Shown here one piece after another: positions 1 to 8,850 of a stretch of DNA of 64,000 nt. The stretch's first letter is position 1; every line of letters begins with the position of its first letter. The stretch is from Sulfurovum sp. AR (lineage in GTDB: Bacteria > Campylobacterota > Campylobacteria > Campylobacterales > Sulfurovaceae): contig NZ_AJLE01000002.1 of NCBI RefSeq assembly GCF_000296775.1, positions 248,001 through 312,000 on the forward strand, in the 5' to 3' direction. The notes below the pieces were generated by a model. That model made no database searches. It saw only the letters and a program-made list of their open reading frames with translations, and was not told the DNA's origin. A program made the translations under genes and the position numbers.

Positions 1-331
1 TGCCAATAAATACAGTGATAGAGAATAGTGCCAAAAATGGGTCAATAGTTTCAAGAGAAACAAAATTTCCATAATATAAAAATAAACCAATGACAACGCC
101 AAGTGTTCCGACTTGATGAATATAAAATTGGGTAACAGATAGTTTTGAGATCAGGTTATTGAGCCAGAGTTTGTGACACAGACCATAGATAAATGAGACA
201 ACAAAACCAATGAGAAGGATATGCGTATGCGTTACTAAATGACTATGGTCTTTGGATGCTGCCATAAAAATACCAAGTGCCAAGCCAATGATGGCATACA
301 TGAGACTGATAAATATAAATTTTCTGTCCAT
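1..331 (-). CDS. Small membrane protein resembling heme-copper oxidase subunit I helices (partial)
   Basis: The reading frame starts at an ATG at 331 with a good AGGAGAG ribosome site and runs off the left edge, so only the first 110 residues are visible. They form at least three membrane helices: residues 5-24, a second carrying the His-Thr-His-Ile stretch, and a third with Tyr-Ile-His-Gln. Small membrane proteins of this look, beginning with a helix and then an HxHxxLLG-like stretch, are common in Proteobacteria and resemble the heme-binding helices of cytochrome oxidase subunit I. I infer heme or quinone-related chemistry but cannot name a function. The C-terminus is missing. Confidence 0.6.
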   Translation of the reverse strand, partial: MDRKFIFISLMYAIIGLALGIFMAASKDHSHLVTHTHILLIGFVVSFIYGLCHKLWLNNLISKLSVTQFYIHQVGTLGVVIGLFLYYGNFVSLETIDPFLALFSITVFIG

Positions 332-527
332 ATTACTCTCCTATTGTGAATATAAGACCCATATTAGGCACTTTCGTCGTTGGAGTTTAGTATCGCATCT
401 ATACTATTGTAGCACTTTTTTCGTCATTTATTTCTCAAACATAGAATGACGTATTCATGGATATCATTTTCTATGACAATTTGACATACTTTCAACTTCT
501 TTCATCTTTTTCTGTCAGAATACATCT

Positions 528-824
528 ATGAAATCTACATCCAAAGAACTGCTTGAATCGGTCAGTAAGCATTGTTACAATGAATTAACACTCTACAAGT
601 TCAACAATACGACACTTCACGTAAGTGATAAGTACAGAGAAGGCAGAGTAACTGCATTGGAGTACCTTATTGAACTTACTTACTATTACCTACAAGAAGA
701 AAAGAAAATAGGAGAAGAGTTTAAGCTGCAGATATCAAAACAGTTAAAGCGTTATGATTGTCTGGATGACACAGAGTATAAACGTGGTCTTTATGATGCA
801 TTACATGCAGTATCGGGATTGTAG
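528..824 (+). CDS. Conserved hypothetical small protein
   Basis: A 98-residue, charged, probably alpha-helical soluble protein with no signal peptide, membrane helix or recognised motif. The centre (roughly residues 35-75) is rich in Glu, Lys and Tyr and could form helical hairpins. The frame begins at the only convenient ATG; there is no clear ribosome site in front of it. It stands alone between a minus-strand gene on the left and a convergent minus-strand gene on the right, with a hairpin shortly after its stop. Codon use looks like that of the neighbours, so I take it as a real gene of unknown function. Confidence 0.6.
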   Translation: MKSTSKELLESVSKHCYNELTLYKFNNTTLHVSDKYREGRVTALEYLIELTYYYLQEEKKIGEEFKLQISKQLKRYDCLDDTEYKRGLYDALHAVSGL

Positions 825-855
825 TGGTTTCTTTGTAAAGAAGAGTGTTCAGTAT

Positions 856-874
856 GGTGTGTCATAAACACACC
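856..874 (+). terminator. Hairpin downstream of the 98-residue gene
   Basis: GGTGTGT at 856-862 pairs with ACACACC at 868-874 around a five-base loop. It lies 32 bases after the stop codon at 824. There is no run of T after it, so intrinsic termination is only a guess. Confidence 0.35.
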
Positions 875-948
875 CTGTAAGGATATCACAATGTACCTCA
901 ATGACTTGAAGACCATTCTATTACTGGTTAAGCAATAGGGATAAAAAC

Positions 949-1416
949 CTATTCAAAAAATGATAGTAGATCTTTCACATGTGCATTGGTCAGATCTTTT
1001 CCAATACTCTTTCCGAGTTTTTCCTTGGTTTTTGTATCGATCATTTCAGTGAGTTTATTCAAGTTTTCCTGAGGAAAGGCAAGATGCCATTTTGGAGGGT
1101 TGGTTTCAGAGATCAATGCAATGATATCATCAGCGATCTGCTGCATACCGCGACGCTCTGCTTCTAATGAACGGTTATGCTGTTCACCGGTATTGTGCCC
1201 CTGATTTCCCAACTGGTCACTCATGTCATCGGATGTATGGGTATGCGGTTCTATATATTCAAATTTTTTAATTGTGGTTAGGTTTCTTCTCACTTTTTGC
1301 GTGCCGGCACTCACATTTCTTGTCTCTTGGGGATCAATACCTGTGACTGTATCAACCTGATATGCATCAAACCCACCTAAGTTAGCGATAACTATAATAT
1401 TTTCATTAAAATTCAT
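949..1416 (-). CDS. Host-attachment-like protein (Host_attach family)
   Basis: A 155-residue soluble protein. Its layout matches proteins annotated as 'protein required for attachment to host cells': an N-terminal beta strand that starts a Rossmann-like fold (residues 5-12), a central variable part with several His, a helix beginning near HNRSLEAER, and the family-like ending with GKDLTNAHVKDLL. The family name is historical; the real role in free-living bacteria is unknown. A longer frame opens upstream to 1479, but the ATG at 1416 has an AGGAGG ribosome site ten bases ahead, so I use it. The gene is transcribed away from the PhoX-like lipoprotein gene and may follow it. Confidence 0.6.
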   Translation of the reverse strand: MNFNENIIVIANLGGFDAYQVDTVTGIDPQETRNVSAGTQKVRRNLTTIKKFEYIEPHTHTSDDMSDQLGNQGHNTGEQHNRSLEAERRGMQQIADDIIALISETNPPKWHLAFPQENLNKLTEMIDTKTKEKLGKSIGKDLTNAHVKDLLSFFE

Positions 1417-1554
1417 GACTACATTACCTCCTTTGATTTTATTATATTTTATTATAACGACTTTATGCCCTTTACTCAAGTCCTAATAAAATCGTTATTT
1501 AGTTTTTTTGGGAAGATTATAATTTGATTGATGATTGAAATAAGAAGTTACTGG

Positions 1555-1580
1555 AAAGAGTGGGTAAATACCCACTCTTT
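1555..1580 (-). terminator. Hairpin terminator candidate after the PhoX-like gene
   Basis: AAAGAGTGGGT at 1555-1565 and ACCCACTCTTT at 1570-1580 form a perfect 11-bp stem with a four-base loop. It sits about 30 bases past the stop of the lipoprotein gene read on the minus strand. The stem has A/T ends but no long T-run. Confidence 0.55.
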
Positions 1581-1609
1581 ATATGATGACAGTTCTTGTT
1601 TATAAAAAT

Positions 1610-2995
1610 TTATGGTTTAGTGATAGCCCAAGTACCATCGCCATTTTCTGCACCTGAGTGCTGAATGTTCACATAAAGTGTTTCTGGATCAGTTGGGCTG
1701 AAGTAGATACCTGTACCTTCTGCACTACCATCAGTCAATGAAGCAAAAAGTTTCACAGATTTAGAAGCACCGAATTCATTAGTTTGAGTTGATGCGAACC
1801 AGATATCTGATGGACTATTGTCTTCAACCATAACCAAGTCACCGTTTGGTGCTTTAGCAAGATTATCTACACTGTCAAAACCAGTCTGATGACCATCTTG
1901 ACCGGGTTTACCAAGTTCAATAGGAGCATTAAGTCCTGCTTTAACAAAGTTAGTCACCTTTATAGTCTCAAGATCGATTGCAAGTACACGACCTTCATAA
2001 TACTCTTTGCCGTACTCGTCTCTTGGACCTTCAGTGATCGCTGCATAAAGTACACCATCAATGATCTGTAAGTCTTCAGGACGCTGGTAGCTGGCACCAC
2101 CTATATCAGAACCTGATTCACGTGCATTTTCCGGATCTATTGGTCCTAACCATGCTCCTTGACCTGTTCCATCACGGTTAGCATCTGGGAAACCAAGAAC
2201 ATAGAGGTTACCTGATGATAGATCACCATATGTATTTGGTACGAATTTGTAGATACCGCCGCCACAAGGAAGTTGAGTATCACCTAAATTAGTGACACCA
2301 ATACCATTCGTATCTGTACAACCTTGAGTACGACCACGGTGCTCATCAACGACATAAACATTACCGTCTGCATCAACTTGAACACCTTCATGTGAAAGTT
2401 TACCTACTGCAGGACGCTCAGTAACAGTTCCGGACATCATATCATTAGGGTCAAGTGTCAATTCATAGAAAGAACCAGCAGTTGTCTCTGAATTAAATAC
2501 TATACTTCCCCATGGCGTCCATGCGATACCGTCAATTGCAGTGAAATTTGTAGACTGGGCAATGATTTTAGTCTCACCCGTTTCCAGATCGACAACGGAT
2601 ACTGCACCACCTAAATCATTCCATTCAGTAGGAGCAGTTGCACCTAGACGAACTTCATGTGTACGGTAAAGATAACGACCTGCATTTGTACCAGTTTCAT
2701 TCACCACGTTCATATCGTGCCAATCATTTTCAGTAGGATAGATATTTAGATCAGTTTCATCAGATACAACCGTCTGAATATAACCTTCCGGTAATTTCCA
2801 AGGTGCACTTGGATCCCAATTCTCTGCATTAGCAGATAATTCTATTGGAACAAAATTACTGAAATTGATATTACCTGTTGCATCAACTTCCTCTATATTA
2901 TCAACATTATCAACTCCATTTGTACCATCTGTAGTACACGCAGATAATGTTAAAACTAATGCTGCCGATGCAGCAATACTGATCCATTTGCTCAT
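1610..2995 (-). CDS. PhoX/DUF839-family lipoprotein
   Basis: A 461-residue exported lipoprotein. Residues 1-20 are a signal peptide ending in a lipobox (LSAC, Cys20), so it should be anchored to a membrane from the periplasmic side. The body is a repetitive beta structure with the propeller-like features of the PhoX/DUF839 group: HEGVQVDADGNVYVVDE around residues 200-216, RPEDLQ near 305, and a C-terminal NLAKAPNGDLVMVEDN blade. PhoX proteins are calcium- and iron-dependent alkaline phosphatases, but many DUF839 members have no tested activity, so phosphatase activity here is only possible. A 240-bp divergent intergenic region separates it from the DASS transporter gene, and a strong hairpin follows it. 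Confidence 0.7.
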   Translation of the reverse strand: MSKWISIAASAALVLTLSACTTDGTNGVDNVDNIEEVDATGNINFSNFVPIELSANAENWDPSAPWKLPEGYIQTVVSDETDLNIYPTENDWHDMNVVNETGTNAGRYLYRTHEVRLGATAPTEWNDLGGAVSVVDLETGETKIIAQSTNFTAIDGIAWTPWGSIVFNSETTAGSFYELTLDPNDMMSGTVTERPAVGKLSHEGVQVDADGNVYVVDEHRGRTQGCTDTNGIGVTNLGDTQLPCGGGIYKFVPNTYGDLSSGNLYVLGFPDANRDGTGQGAWLGPIDPENARESGSDIGGASYQRPEDLQIIDGVLYAAITEGPRDEYGKEYYEGRVLAIDLETIKVTNFVKAGLNAPIELGKPGQDGHQTGFDSVDNLAKAPNGDLVMVEDNSPSDIWFASTQTNEFGASKSVKLFASLTDGSAEGTGIYFSPTDPETLYVNIQHSGAENGDGTWAITKP

Positions 2996-3235
2996 TTTAG
3001 CTCCCTTGTTTTGTTTAATACATAAAAATGCAGTGGGATATTAGAAGAAATTGATAACAAATATATATTATTTTGATTACATGCATGTATCCGTATAAGA
3101 TAAATAAAAGTTATAACTATATGATATGGCTCTTTTAATGACTGATTTAATTTATAGAACTCTGTACCACTACTCTTAAGTTTTTTGAGGCACAATAAAA
3201 TTACAAAGAGATAAGCAAAGGGATAGAGTATATCA

Positions 3236-4582
3236 ATGGTTAAACAGACAAGAAAAATACTGCTGGCAATATTATTGGGGGTCATTGCGTTTGGAGTGAT
3301 GATCGCATTTTTTACACTTGGACAGTCTCTTATGGTTGCAGTGATCGTATTGATGGTGACACTGTGGACGAATGAGGGGTTGCCTCTGGCTGTGGTTTCA
3401 CTGCTTCCGATCGTTCTTTTCCCCGCCACAGGAATATTATCTACAAAAGAGACGGCGGTAAACTATGCCAATCCCATCATCTACCTTTTTCTAGGTGGTT
3501 TTTTGATCGCGATCGCTGTTGAGAAGACAGGACTTCACAAAGTGATAGCAAGCAGAATGCTAGATCTGTTCCCAAATTCTGTCAGAGGCATTATCTTTGC
3601 TTTAATCATCACATCGGGGCTTTTAAGTTCTATACTCTCAAACACCACGACCACTCTGCTCCTGCTTCCAATCGCACTCTTCTTAACCGAAGATGTAAAA
3701 CTCAAAATGCGATTTGCTTTAAGTATAGCCTATGGGGCAAGTATTGGAGGTATATTGACACCTATCGGTACGCCGCCTAACCTGATACTTTTGGGGATCA
3801 TGAATGAGATGGGGATGGAAGCTATTCCTTTTGTCCAGTGGATGTATATGGTTGCACCATTGGTTTTCTTGATGTTTATAGCAGTGGGGTATATTCTGGG
3901 AGCGGGTGTTAAAAATCTGTATATTGAAGCAGATCTCAGTAACAAAACGCTTACTGCCGATCAAAAGAAAGTCGTCTATCTTCTTTTCGGGTTGATCATA
4001 CTGCTCTTAGTCAATGCTCCTATTAAACCGTATTACAATGGATTGGGGTTGAGTGAACCGGGTATACTGCTTGCAGCCGGGCTGCTTCTTTTTGTCCCGC
4101 CTTTTTCAATTTTGGAGTGGATGGATGATAAAGAGAGCATCCCCTACCGTATCATGTTTCTTTTTGGTGCAGGGTTTGCGATAGCTGCGGCGGTCACAAA
4201 GACGGGTATGGCTGAAGAGATCGCTTCACATCTTATGGGCTTCGCGAATATGCCTATGATCCTTTTCTTACTTATCATTGCTGCTATGATCACCTTTACT
4301 ACAGAGATCACCAGCAATACCGCACTGATATCGATCATGCTTCCTATTCTCTATAAGGTAGCCGAACAAACGGGTATGGATGCAACACTGATCATGGTGG
4401 TCGCGACGGTCTGCGCTTCGTATGCATTTATGCTTCCTATTGCTACCCCGCCTAATGCAATAGCGATGAGTTCAGGTGCAGTTTCAGTCAAAACAATGGC
4501 GACATACGGGATCATGTTTAATCTAATGGGTATTCTACTTATCGTGACAATTGCCCGATCTCTCTGGATACAGTTGCTGTAG
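3236..4582 (+). CDS. DASS-family (SLC13) anion:sodium symporter
   Basis: A 448-residue inner-membrane protein with about eleven hydrophobic helices. It carries the two inverted-repeat signatures of the divalent anion:Na+ symporter family: SNTTTT with TPIGTPPN in the first half, and TSNTAL with PIATPPNAIA in the second. These Ser-Asn-Thr loops bind sodium and the substrate carboxylate or oxyanion. Members carry dicarboxylates, citrate, sulfate or phosphate; the substrate cannot be told from sequence. It is transcribed alone. Its stop lies eight bases from the stop of the convergent hypA, so the two transcripts probably overlap at their ends. Confidence 0.9.
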   Translation: MVKQTRKILLAILLGVIAFGVMIAFFTLGQSLMVAVIVLMVTLWTNEGLPLAVVSLLPIVLFPATGILSTKETAVNYANPIIYLFLGGFLIAIAVEKTGLHKVIASRMLDLFPNSVRGIIFALIITSGLLSSILSNTTTTLLLLPIALFLTEDVKLKMRFALSIAYGASIGGILTPIGTPPNLILLGIMNEMGMEAIPFVQWMYMVAPLVFLMFIAVGYILGAGVKNLYIEADLSNKTLTADQKKVVYLLFGLIILLLVNAPIKPYYNGLGLSEPGILLAAGLLLFVPPFSILEWMDDKESIPYRIMFLFGAGFAIAAAVTKTGMAEEIASHLMGFANMPMILFLLIIAAMITFTTEITSNTALISIMLPILYKVAEQTGMDATLIMVVATVCASYAFMLPIATPPNAIAMSSGAVSVKTMATYGIMFNLMGILLIVTIARSLWIQLL

Positions 4583-4590
4583 ATCGTAGT

Positions 4591-4932
4591 TTATTCCATC
4601 TCCAGTGTCATCAGATACATCTCTTCACCGTCAAGGACCGATACATCTGTACTTTGGCAGTGAAGACACTGATAGCGAACTTCATTCTGCTCGCTCTCTT
4701 GCTGACACGTATTGCAGTAGAGCTTAAGATCCTGTAGCTGCATGACAAATTCTGCACCGTCACACACGGTTTTTTCTCTAAATGTTTCAAAAGCGGTTTT
4801 TAGCAGATGTGGTTCCACTCCGCTGAGTTTGCCTATTTTGGTCACTACTTTGGTGACTTTCGTTGAATTATTTGCTCTGGCATGATCTTCACACTGTTCT
4901 AAAAGGGCTTGGACTATGGAGTATTCATGCAT
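4591..4932 (-). CDS. hypA: Hydrogenase nickel incorporation protein HypA
   Basis: A 113-residue nickel metallochaperone for [NiFe]-hydrogenase maturation; it works with HypB. The protein begins MHEYSIV, where Met1 and His2 are the known nickel-binding N-terminus of the family. A zinc-binding domain has two Cys pairs, CNTC and CLHC, near residues 73 and 89. A longer frame reaches 4995, but the conserved MHE start fixes the true start at 4932. It follows hypE with a gap of only four bases and is the last gene of the long minus-strand hydrogenase locus. Confidence 0.95.
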   Translation of the reverse strand: MHEYSIVQALLEQCEDHARANNSTKVTKVVTKIGKLSGVEPHLLKTAFETFREKTVCDGAEFVMQLQDLKLYCNTCQQESEQNEVRYQCLHCQSTDVSVLDGEEMYLMTLEME

Positions 4933-4936
4933 GACG

Positions 4937-5944
4937 TTAGCATATCCTAGGTAAAAGTTCGCCTTTTGGCAAGTCAAGATAACGGCTGCTTCCATAGGCA
5001 GAATGAAGGATGACCCTTCCCTCTTTTTTTCTACTTACCTGGCCGATCATTGTTGCTTTCTTTGTGACTTCTACTGTATGCAGTGCAGCTAATGCCATTT
5101 GTGCATTTTTTTCAGGGACAGACAGTATAAAGGTACCCTCATTGGCAAAATCAAAAGCTTCAAAACCAAACAGTTCACATATCCCCTGCACCGCTTGATC
5201 AACAGGTATGTTTGACTCTTTGATTTCCAAACAGACTGCACTTTGTTCAGCCCATTCATTCAATACTGCAGAAAGGCCTCCACGTGTAGCATCACGCATA
5301 GCAGAGATAGAAACATTTGCATCGATTAAGGCTTGAACTGCTGGCCATAATGTGGCACAATCACTCTTAAGATCACCAGAAATTCCCAATCCTTCACGTT
5401 CCATCAGGATCGCTGCACCATGCCGTCCCACATCACCTGAGACGATAATGATATCTCCCTCCTGAAGATGATTTGCTGAGATCCCCTCTTTTTCTATCTC
5501 CCCTATGCCTGAGGTATTGATAAATAATTTGTCAACGGCACCTTTGGGAACCACTTTGGTATCACCACAGACAATTTTTGCTCCGGAGTGTTTAAGCTCC
5601 TCTGCCATTGCTTTTACGATAGTCTTCAAGTCATCAAAAGAAAATCCTTCCTCGATCATGAAGGAGGCACTAAGATAAAGTGGTTTGGCACCCATCATGG
5701 CAAGATCATTGACCGTACCTGCTATGGCAAGTTTTCCTATGTTTCCACCATTGAAGAAGATCGGGCTTACGGTAAAACTATCTGTGGTAAACGCGATCTT
5801 TTTTTTGACTTCCAAAACGGCAGCATCTTCTGCAGCGAGCAGTGTATCATTGGAGAAATAGTGATAGAAGAGATCGTGAATGAGGCTGTTAGTCTCTTCT
5901 CCACCACCACCGTGGCTCAGCTGTATCTGTTTAGGACTTGTCAT
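4937..5944 (-). CDS. hypE: Carbamoyl dehydratase HypE
   Basis: A 335-residue enzyme that dehydrates the carbamoyl group received from HypF on its C-terminal cysteine to a thiocyanate, the source of the cyanide ligands of the [NiFe] active site. The N-terminal LSHGGGGEETNSL and the AMRDATRGGL motif belong to the PurM/AIR-synthetase-like ATPase fold. The protein ends in PRIC with the acceptor cysteine last, as in active HypE. Its ATG directly follows the hypD stop (TAAATG), which indicates translational coupling. Confidence 0.97.
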   Translation of the reverse strand: MTSPKQIQLSHGGGGEETNSLIHDLFYHYFSNDTLLAAEDAAVLEVKKKIAFTTDSFTVSPIFFNGGNIGKLAIAGTVNDLAMMGAKPLYLSASFMIEEGFSFDDLKTIVKAMAEELKHSGAKIVCGDTKVVPKGAVDKLFINTSGIGEIEKEGISANHLQEGDIIIVSGDVGRHGAAILMEREGLGISGDLKSDCATLWPAVQALIDANVSISAMRDATRGGLSAVLNEWAEQSAVCLEIKESNIPVDQAVQGICELFGFEAFDFANEGTFILSVPEKNAQMALAALHTVEVTKKATMIGQVSRKKEGRVILHSAYGSSRYLDLPKGELLPRIC

Positions 5945-7066
5945 TTAGATCTCTCCATATCGGTAATAGGCATTACAGGCACCTTCTGCGCTGACCATAC
6001 AACTACCCATAGGATTGTTTGGTGTACAAGCCGTTCCAAAGACCTGACAGTTATTCGGCTTAGCCAATCCTTTGAGTATCGTTCCGCAGATACAAAGTTT
6101 ATGGTCATCAATAGGCTCTGTTGGTAGAATATCAGCAAATATTTTTTCTGCATCATAAGCAGCATACTCTTCTCTTAGTTCAAGTGCACTATCTGGAATG
6201 TCGCCTATGCCACGCCAGCGAAAATGTTTACGTGGTTCCATGAATTTTGCTATCATTTCCTGTGCTTTAATATTGCCCTCTAAGGTCACAGATCGGCTGT
6301 ATTGAATCTCCATTTCACAGCGCTCTTCATTCTTTTGCCTCACGATCATCAAAATGCTCTGCAGTACATCAATCGGTTCAAACCCACTGACTACTACAGG
6401 TGCACCATATTTTTCAGGTAATGGCTGATAGATCTTCGCTCCACTGATGACGCTGACATGTGCAGGGCCTATCAACGCATTGATCTTTGCCTGACCATCT
6501 GCCATGATGGCATCCACTGCCGGAGGAACAAGTACATGATTGATATGAAAATAAAGATTAGTGATACCTTGTTTTTCGACCTGCTCTAGTAATGCTGCTG
6601 TCATAGGGGTTGTTGTTTCAAAACCTATGGCAAAGAAAACAACTTTTTTATCTGGATTTTCAAGTGCGATCTTGATCGCATCCAAAGGTGAATACAATGC
6701 GCGTATATCACAACCATTAGCCCGTTCCACCGCCAAAGAACTTTTAGAACCTGGTACACGGATCATATCACCCAGGGTGAGTAAAATGGTATCTTCCATC
6801 TGCGCCAAGGCGATTGCATGATCGATCCGTTCTTTTGGCATGATGCATACCGGACAACCAGGACCATGTATAAAATCTATATTATGAGGGAGTAGTTGCT
6901 TTAGCCCATATTTCATAATGGTATGGGTATGCCCACCACATACTTCCATAATATTTAACGTTTCTTTTAAATTTTTTGTTTCATCCGTAATGGTCTTAGC
7001 CAAGGCTTTGATAACATCAGGGTCTCGAAACCCGTCATAAAGATCTTTAAGCTGAAGTTCACTCAT
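5945..7066 (-). CDS. hypD: Hydrogenase maturation protein HypD
   Basis: A 373-residue Fe-S scaffold protein that, with HypC, carries the Fe(CN)2CO unit of the hydrogenase centre. Diagnostic motifs are EVCGGHTHTIMKYG (residues about 41-54), GPGCPVC (about 69-75), GFETTTP (about 148-154) and C-terminal cysteines including CICGTILKG that hold the [4Fe-4S] cluster. Length is normal for the family. Its ATG overlaps the hypC stop by four bases (ATGA). Confidence 0.97.
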   Translation of the reverse strand: MSELQLKDLYDGFRDPDVIKALAKTITDETKNLKETLNIMEVCGGHTHTIMKYGLKQLLPHNIDFIHGPGCPVCIMPKERIDHAIALAQMEDTILLTLGDMIRVPGSKSSLAVERANGCDIRALYSPLDAIKIALENPDKKVVFFAIGFETTTPMTAALLEQVEKQGITNLYFHINHVLVPPAVDAIMADGQAKINALIGPAHVSVISGAKIYQPLPEKYGAPVVVSGFEPIDVLQSILMIVRQKNEERCEMEIQYSRSVTLEGNIKAQEMIAKFMEPRKHFRWRGIGDIPDSALELREEYAAYDAEKIFADILPTEPIDDHKLCICGTILKGLAKPNNCQVFGTACTPNNPMGSCMVSAEGACNAYYRYGEI

Positions 7067-7350
7067 ACCTGGGTCCGATTATCACATTGGTCATCCGATT
7101 CAATGACTTGCCGTCTCTCTTCCTCTTCCATAGCTTCAAGCATTTCCCGATAAAGCTCAAGACTTTGCAAGGCTTCTTCTTCATCTATTTTATTCATTGC
7201 AAAACCGACATGGATGAGTATATAGTCTCCTATGTTGATCTCATCAGCTATGAGATCAAGGCTTACATGGCGTTTGATCCCCATTGTATCAACTGTAGCC
7301 ATATTGTTGTCATCAATTTTCACTACTTTAGAGGGTATGGACAGACACAT
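7063..7350 (-). CDS. hypC: Hydrogenase assembly chaperone HypC/HupF
   Basis: A 95-residue OB-fold chaperone that starts MCLSIP; after removal of Met1 the N-terminal cysteine binds the iron unit together with HypD. The GDYILIHVGFAMNKIDEEEA stretch (split here by residues 41-60) is typical. The C-terminus carries a charged tail of about 20 residues. The gene lies one base after hypB and overlaps hypD. Confidence 0.96.
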   Translation of the reverse strand: MCLSIPSKVVKIDDNNMATVDTMGIKRHVSLDLIADEINIGDYILIHVGFAMNKIDEEEALQSLELYREMLEAMEEEERRQVIESDDQCDNRTQV

Positions 7351-7351
7351 A

Positions 7352-8134
7352 TTAAGCCCTCATTTTTCGTTTGAAATTTATCCACTCTACAACGGAACGA
7401 ATAGACTCTTTATCATTGATATTGACTTCCAGGATATCCACATTGGGTTTAATGCGTCTGGCCTGGGCTTTTTCATTTTCAATATCATACTTGAAGTATG
7501 GCAGAAGGTCGGTTTTTGTGATGAGGACAAGATCGGCTTGACGGAACATGACAGGATATTTGGCTATCTTGTCTTCCCCTTCGGGTATAGAGACCAGTAC
7601 GATGTTCAAATGTGTACCCACATCATAAGAAGCAGGACAGACCAGGTTTCCTACATTTTCCACAAAACATACATCCAACCCATCCAACGGCATATCGTGT
7701 AAACCTTTATGCACCATAAAAGCATCCAAGTGGCAAGCAGAACCAGTCTGTATCTGCATGGCAGGAATGCCTTTTGCTTGAAGCCTCTCTGCATCTTTAC
7801 TGGTTTCTAAGTCACCCTCAACCACACCAAATTTAAAATCTGCCACATCTGCCATATGTTCCAACAGCGTGGTTTTCCCACTCCCAGGACTGCTCATAAG
7901 GTTGATACCCAATATACCTTTGTTGTTAAAATGTTGTCTGTTATGCTCTGCTTCATGGTCATTTTTATCTAAGATCTTTTGAATGACTGAGATGGTTTTG
8001 GCATCATTGAGTTGTGGATTGTGATGTAAATGTTCATGTGCTTTTTGATGCTGATGAGAATGAGCATGATCTTTACCTTCATGACTATGCTCCATCACAC
8101 TCTCTGTTATACTACACCCACAATCTGTACACAT
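7352..8134 (-). CDS. hypB: Hydrogenase nickel incorporation GTPase HypB
   Basis: A 260-residue GTPase that drives nickel insertion together with HypA. The N-terminus has MCTDCGCS, the high-affinity metal-site type CxxCGC, followed by a His-rich segment (about residues 16-41) that can store nickel. The G domain shows SSPGSGKTTLLEH (P-loop, about 82-94), EGDLETSKDAERL, and TKTDLLPY (NKxD-like). The gene lies nine bases downstream of the nickel permease gene and one base before hypC. Confidence 0.96.
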   Translation of the reverse strand: MCTDCGCSITESVMEHSHEGKDHAHSHQHQKAHEHLHHNPQLNDAKTISVIQKILDKNDHEAEHNRQHFNNKGILGINLMSSPGSGKTTLLEHMADVADFKFGVVEGDLETSKDAERLQAKGIPAMQIQTGSACHLDAFMVHKGLHDMPLDGLDVCFVENVGNLVCPASYDVGTHLNIVLVSIPEGEDKIAKYPVMFRQADLVLITKTDLLPYFKYDIENEKAQARRIKPNVDILEVNINDKESIRSVVEWINFKRKMRA

Positions 8135-8143
8135 ATTTTTCCT

Positions 8144-8782
8144 TTATCCTAATAATATATTCGTTCCGACTATCAGTGAAATGAAACCGGCCGTTGCAAA
8201 TGCTCTTCTTACGTTTTTTAGATTACCTAAAAAGCTTTGATTGATATAGAGTATCAACAGTCCAAATGCAAAAAATACCAGCATGACCCCAAGTGTAAAA
8301 AGACCTACCATCGATAGATCTACACTGCTACCTTGAACAGCACCCAGTGTGATCAGCATACCTCTCACACCTCCTGCTCCCATTAAAAGTCCCAGTGAGA
8401 ATGAAGAACTGTTCTCTATGCCATGGTGTTCATGCGACTTTCCAAACCAAATGTGTATGTGCTCTTTATCGCCATGCTTATGTTTTCGCAGTTGAATACG
8501 ATTTGTCAGAACCATCGTAAGTAGATAGATACCTATACCTATGATCACCATGGCAGAGATCATATCTCCATAGGCTAAAATTTCTTCAGATAATTCAATG
8601 TGTTGGAGTATTTTTGCAAAGATAAAAAGGCTGAGACCATGACCTAAGGCAAAGAGTGCTGTGATCAACAAGGTTTTTTGTTTATTTTTTCCTATGGAAA
8701 AATCAGCAATAGCGGTAAGATGATCAGGACCAAATGCATGTAAAATACCATACCAGAAAATAAGTAATAAACCAGCTTCCAT
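8144..8782 (-). CDS. Putative nickel permease (UreH/NicO-like)
   Basis: A 212-residue protein with six likely membrane helices. The first helix has HAFGPDHLTA, close to the metal-binding HxxxxDH signature of nickel/cobalt permeases, and a second GHGLSLF motif follows. A His-rich cytoplasmic or periplasmic loop (HKHGDKEHIHIWFGKSHEHH, about residues 98-117) sits between helices three and four. The position between hypF and hypB strongly suggests nickel uptake for the hydrogenase. It could also be a general NicO/UreH-type transporter; the metal is inferred from context. Confidence 0.78.
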   Translation of the reverse strand: MEAGLLLIFWYGILHAFGPDHLTAIADFSIGKNKQKTLLITALFALGHGLSLFIFAKILQHIELSEEILAYGDMISAMVIIGIGIYLLTMVLTNRIQLRKHKHGDKEHIHIWFGKSHEHHGIENSSSFSLGLLMGAGGVRGMLITLGAVQGSSVDLSMVGLFTLGVMLVFFAFGLLILYINQSFLGNLKNVRRAFATAGFISLIVGTNILLG

Positions 8783-8850
8783 CTTGCGTTCCTTATACTT
8801 TTAATTATAGAGTCTTTTCATAAAATTGTGTTTAAAGATATGCATCTTTA

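Noticed and set aside
5588-6127. Open plus-strand frame of 179 codons across hypE and hypD
   Set aside because: It lies antisense to two clearly recognised, full-length genes and has no recognisable protein features.
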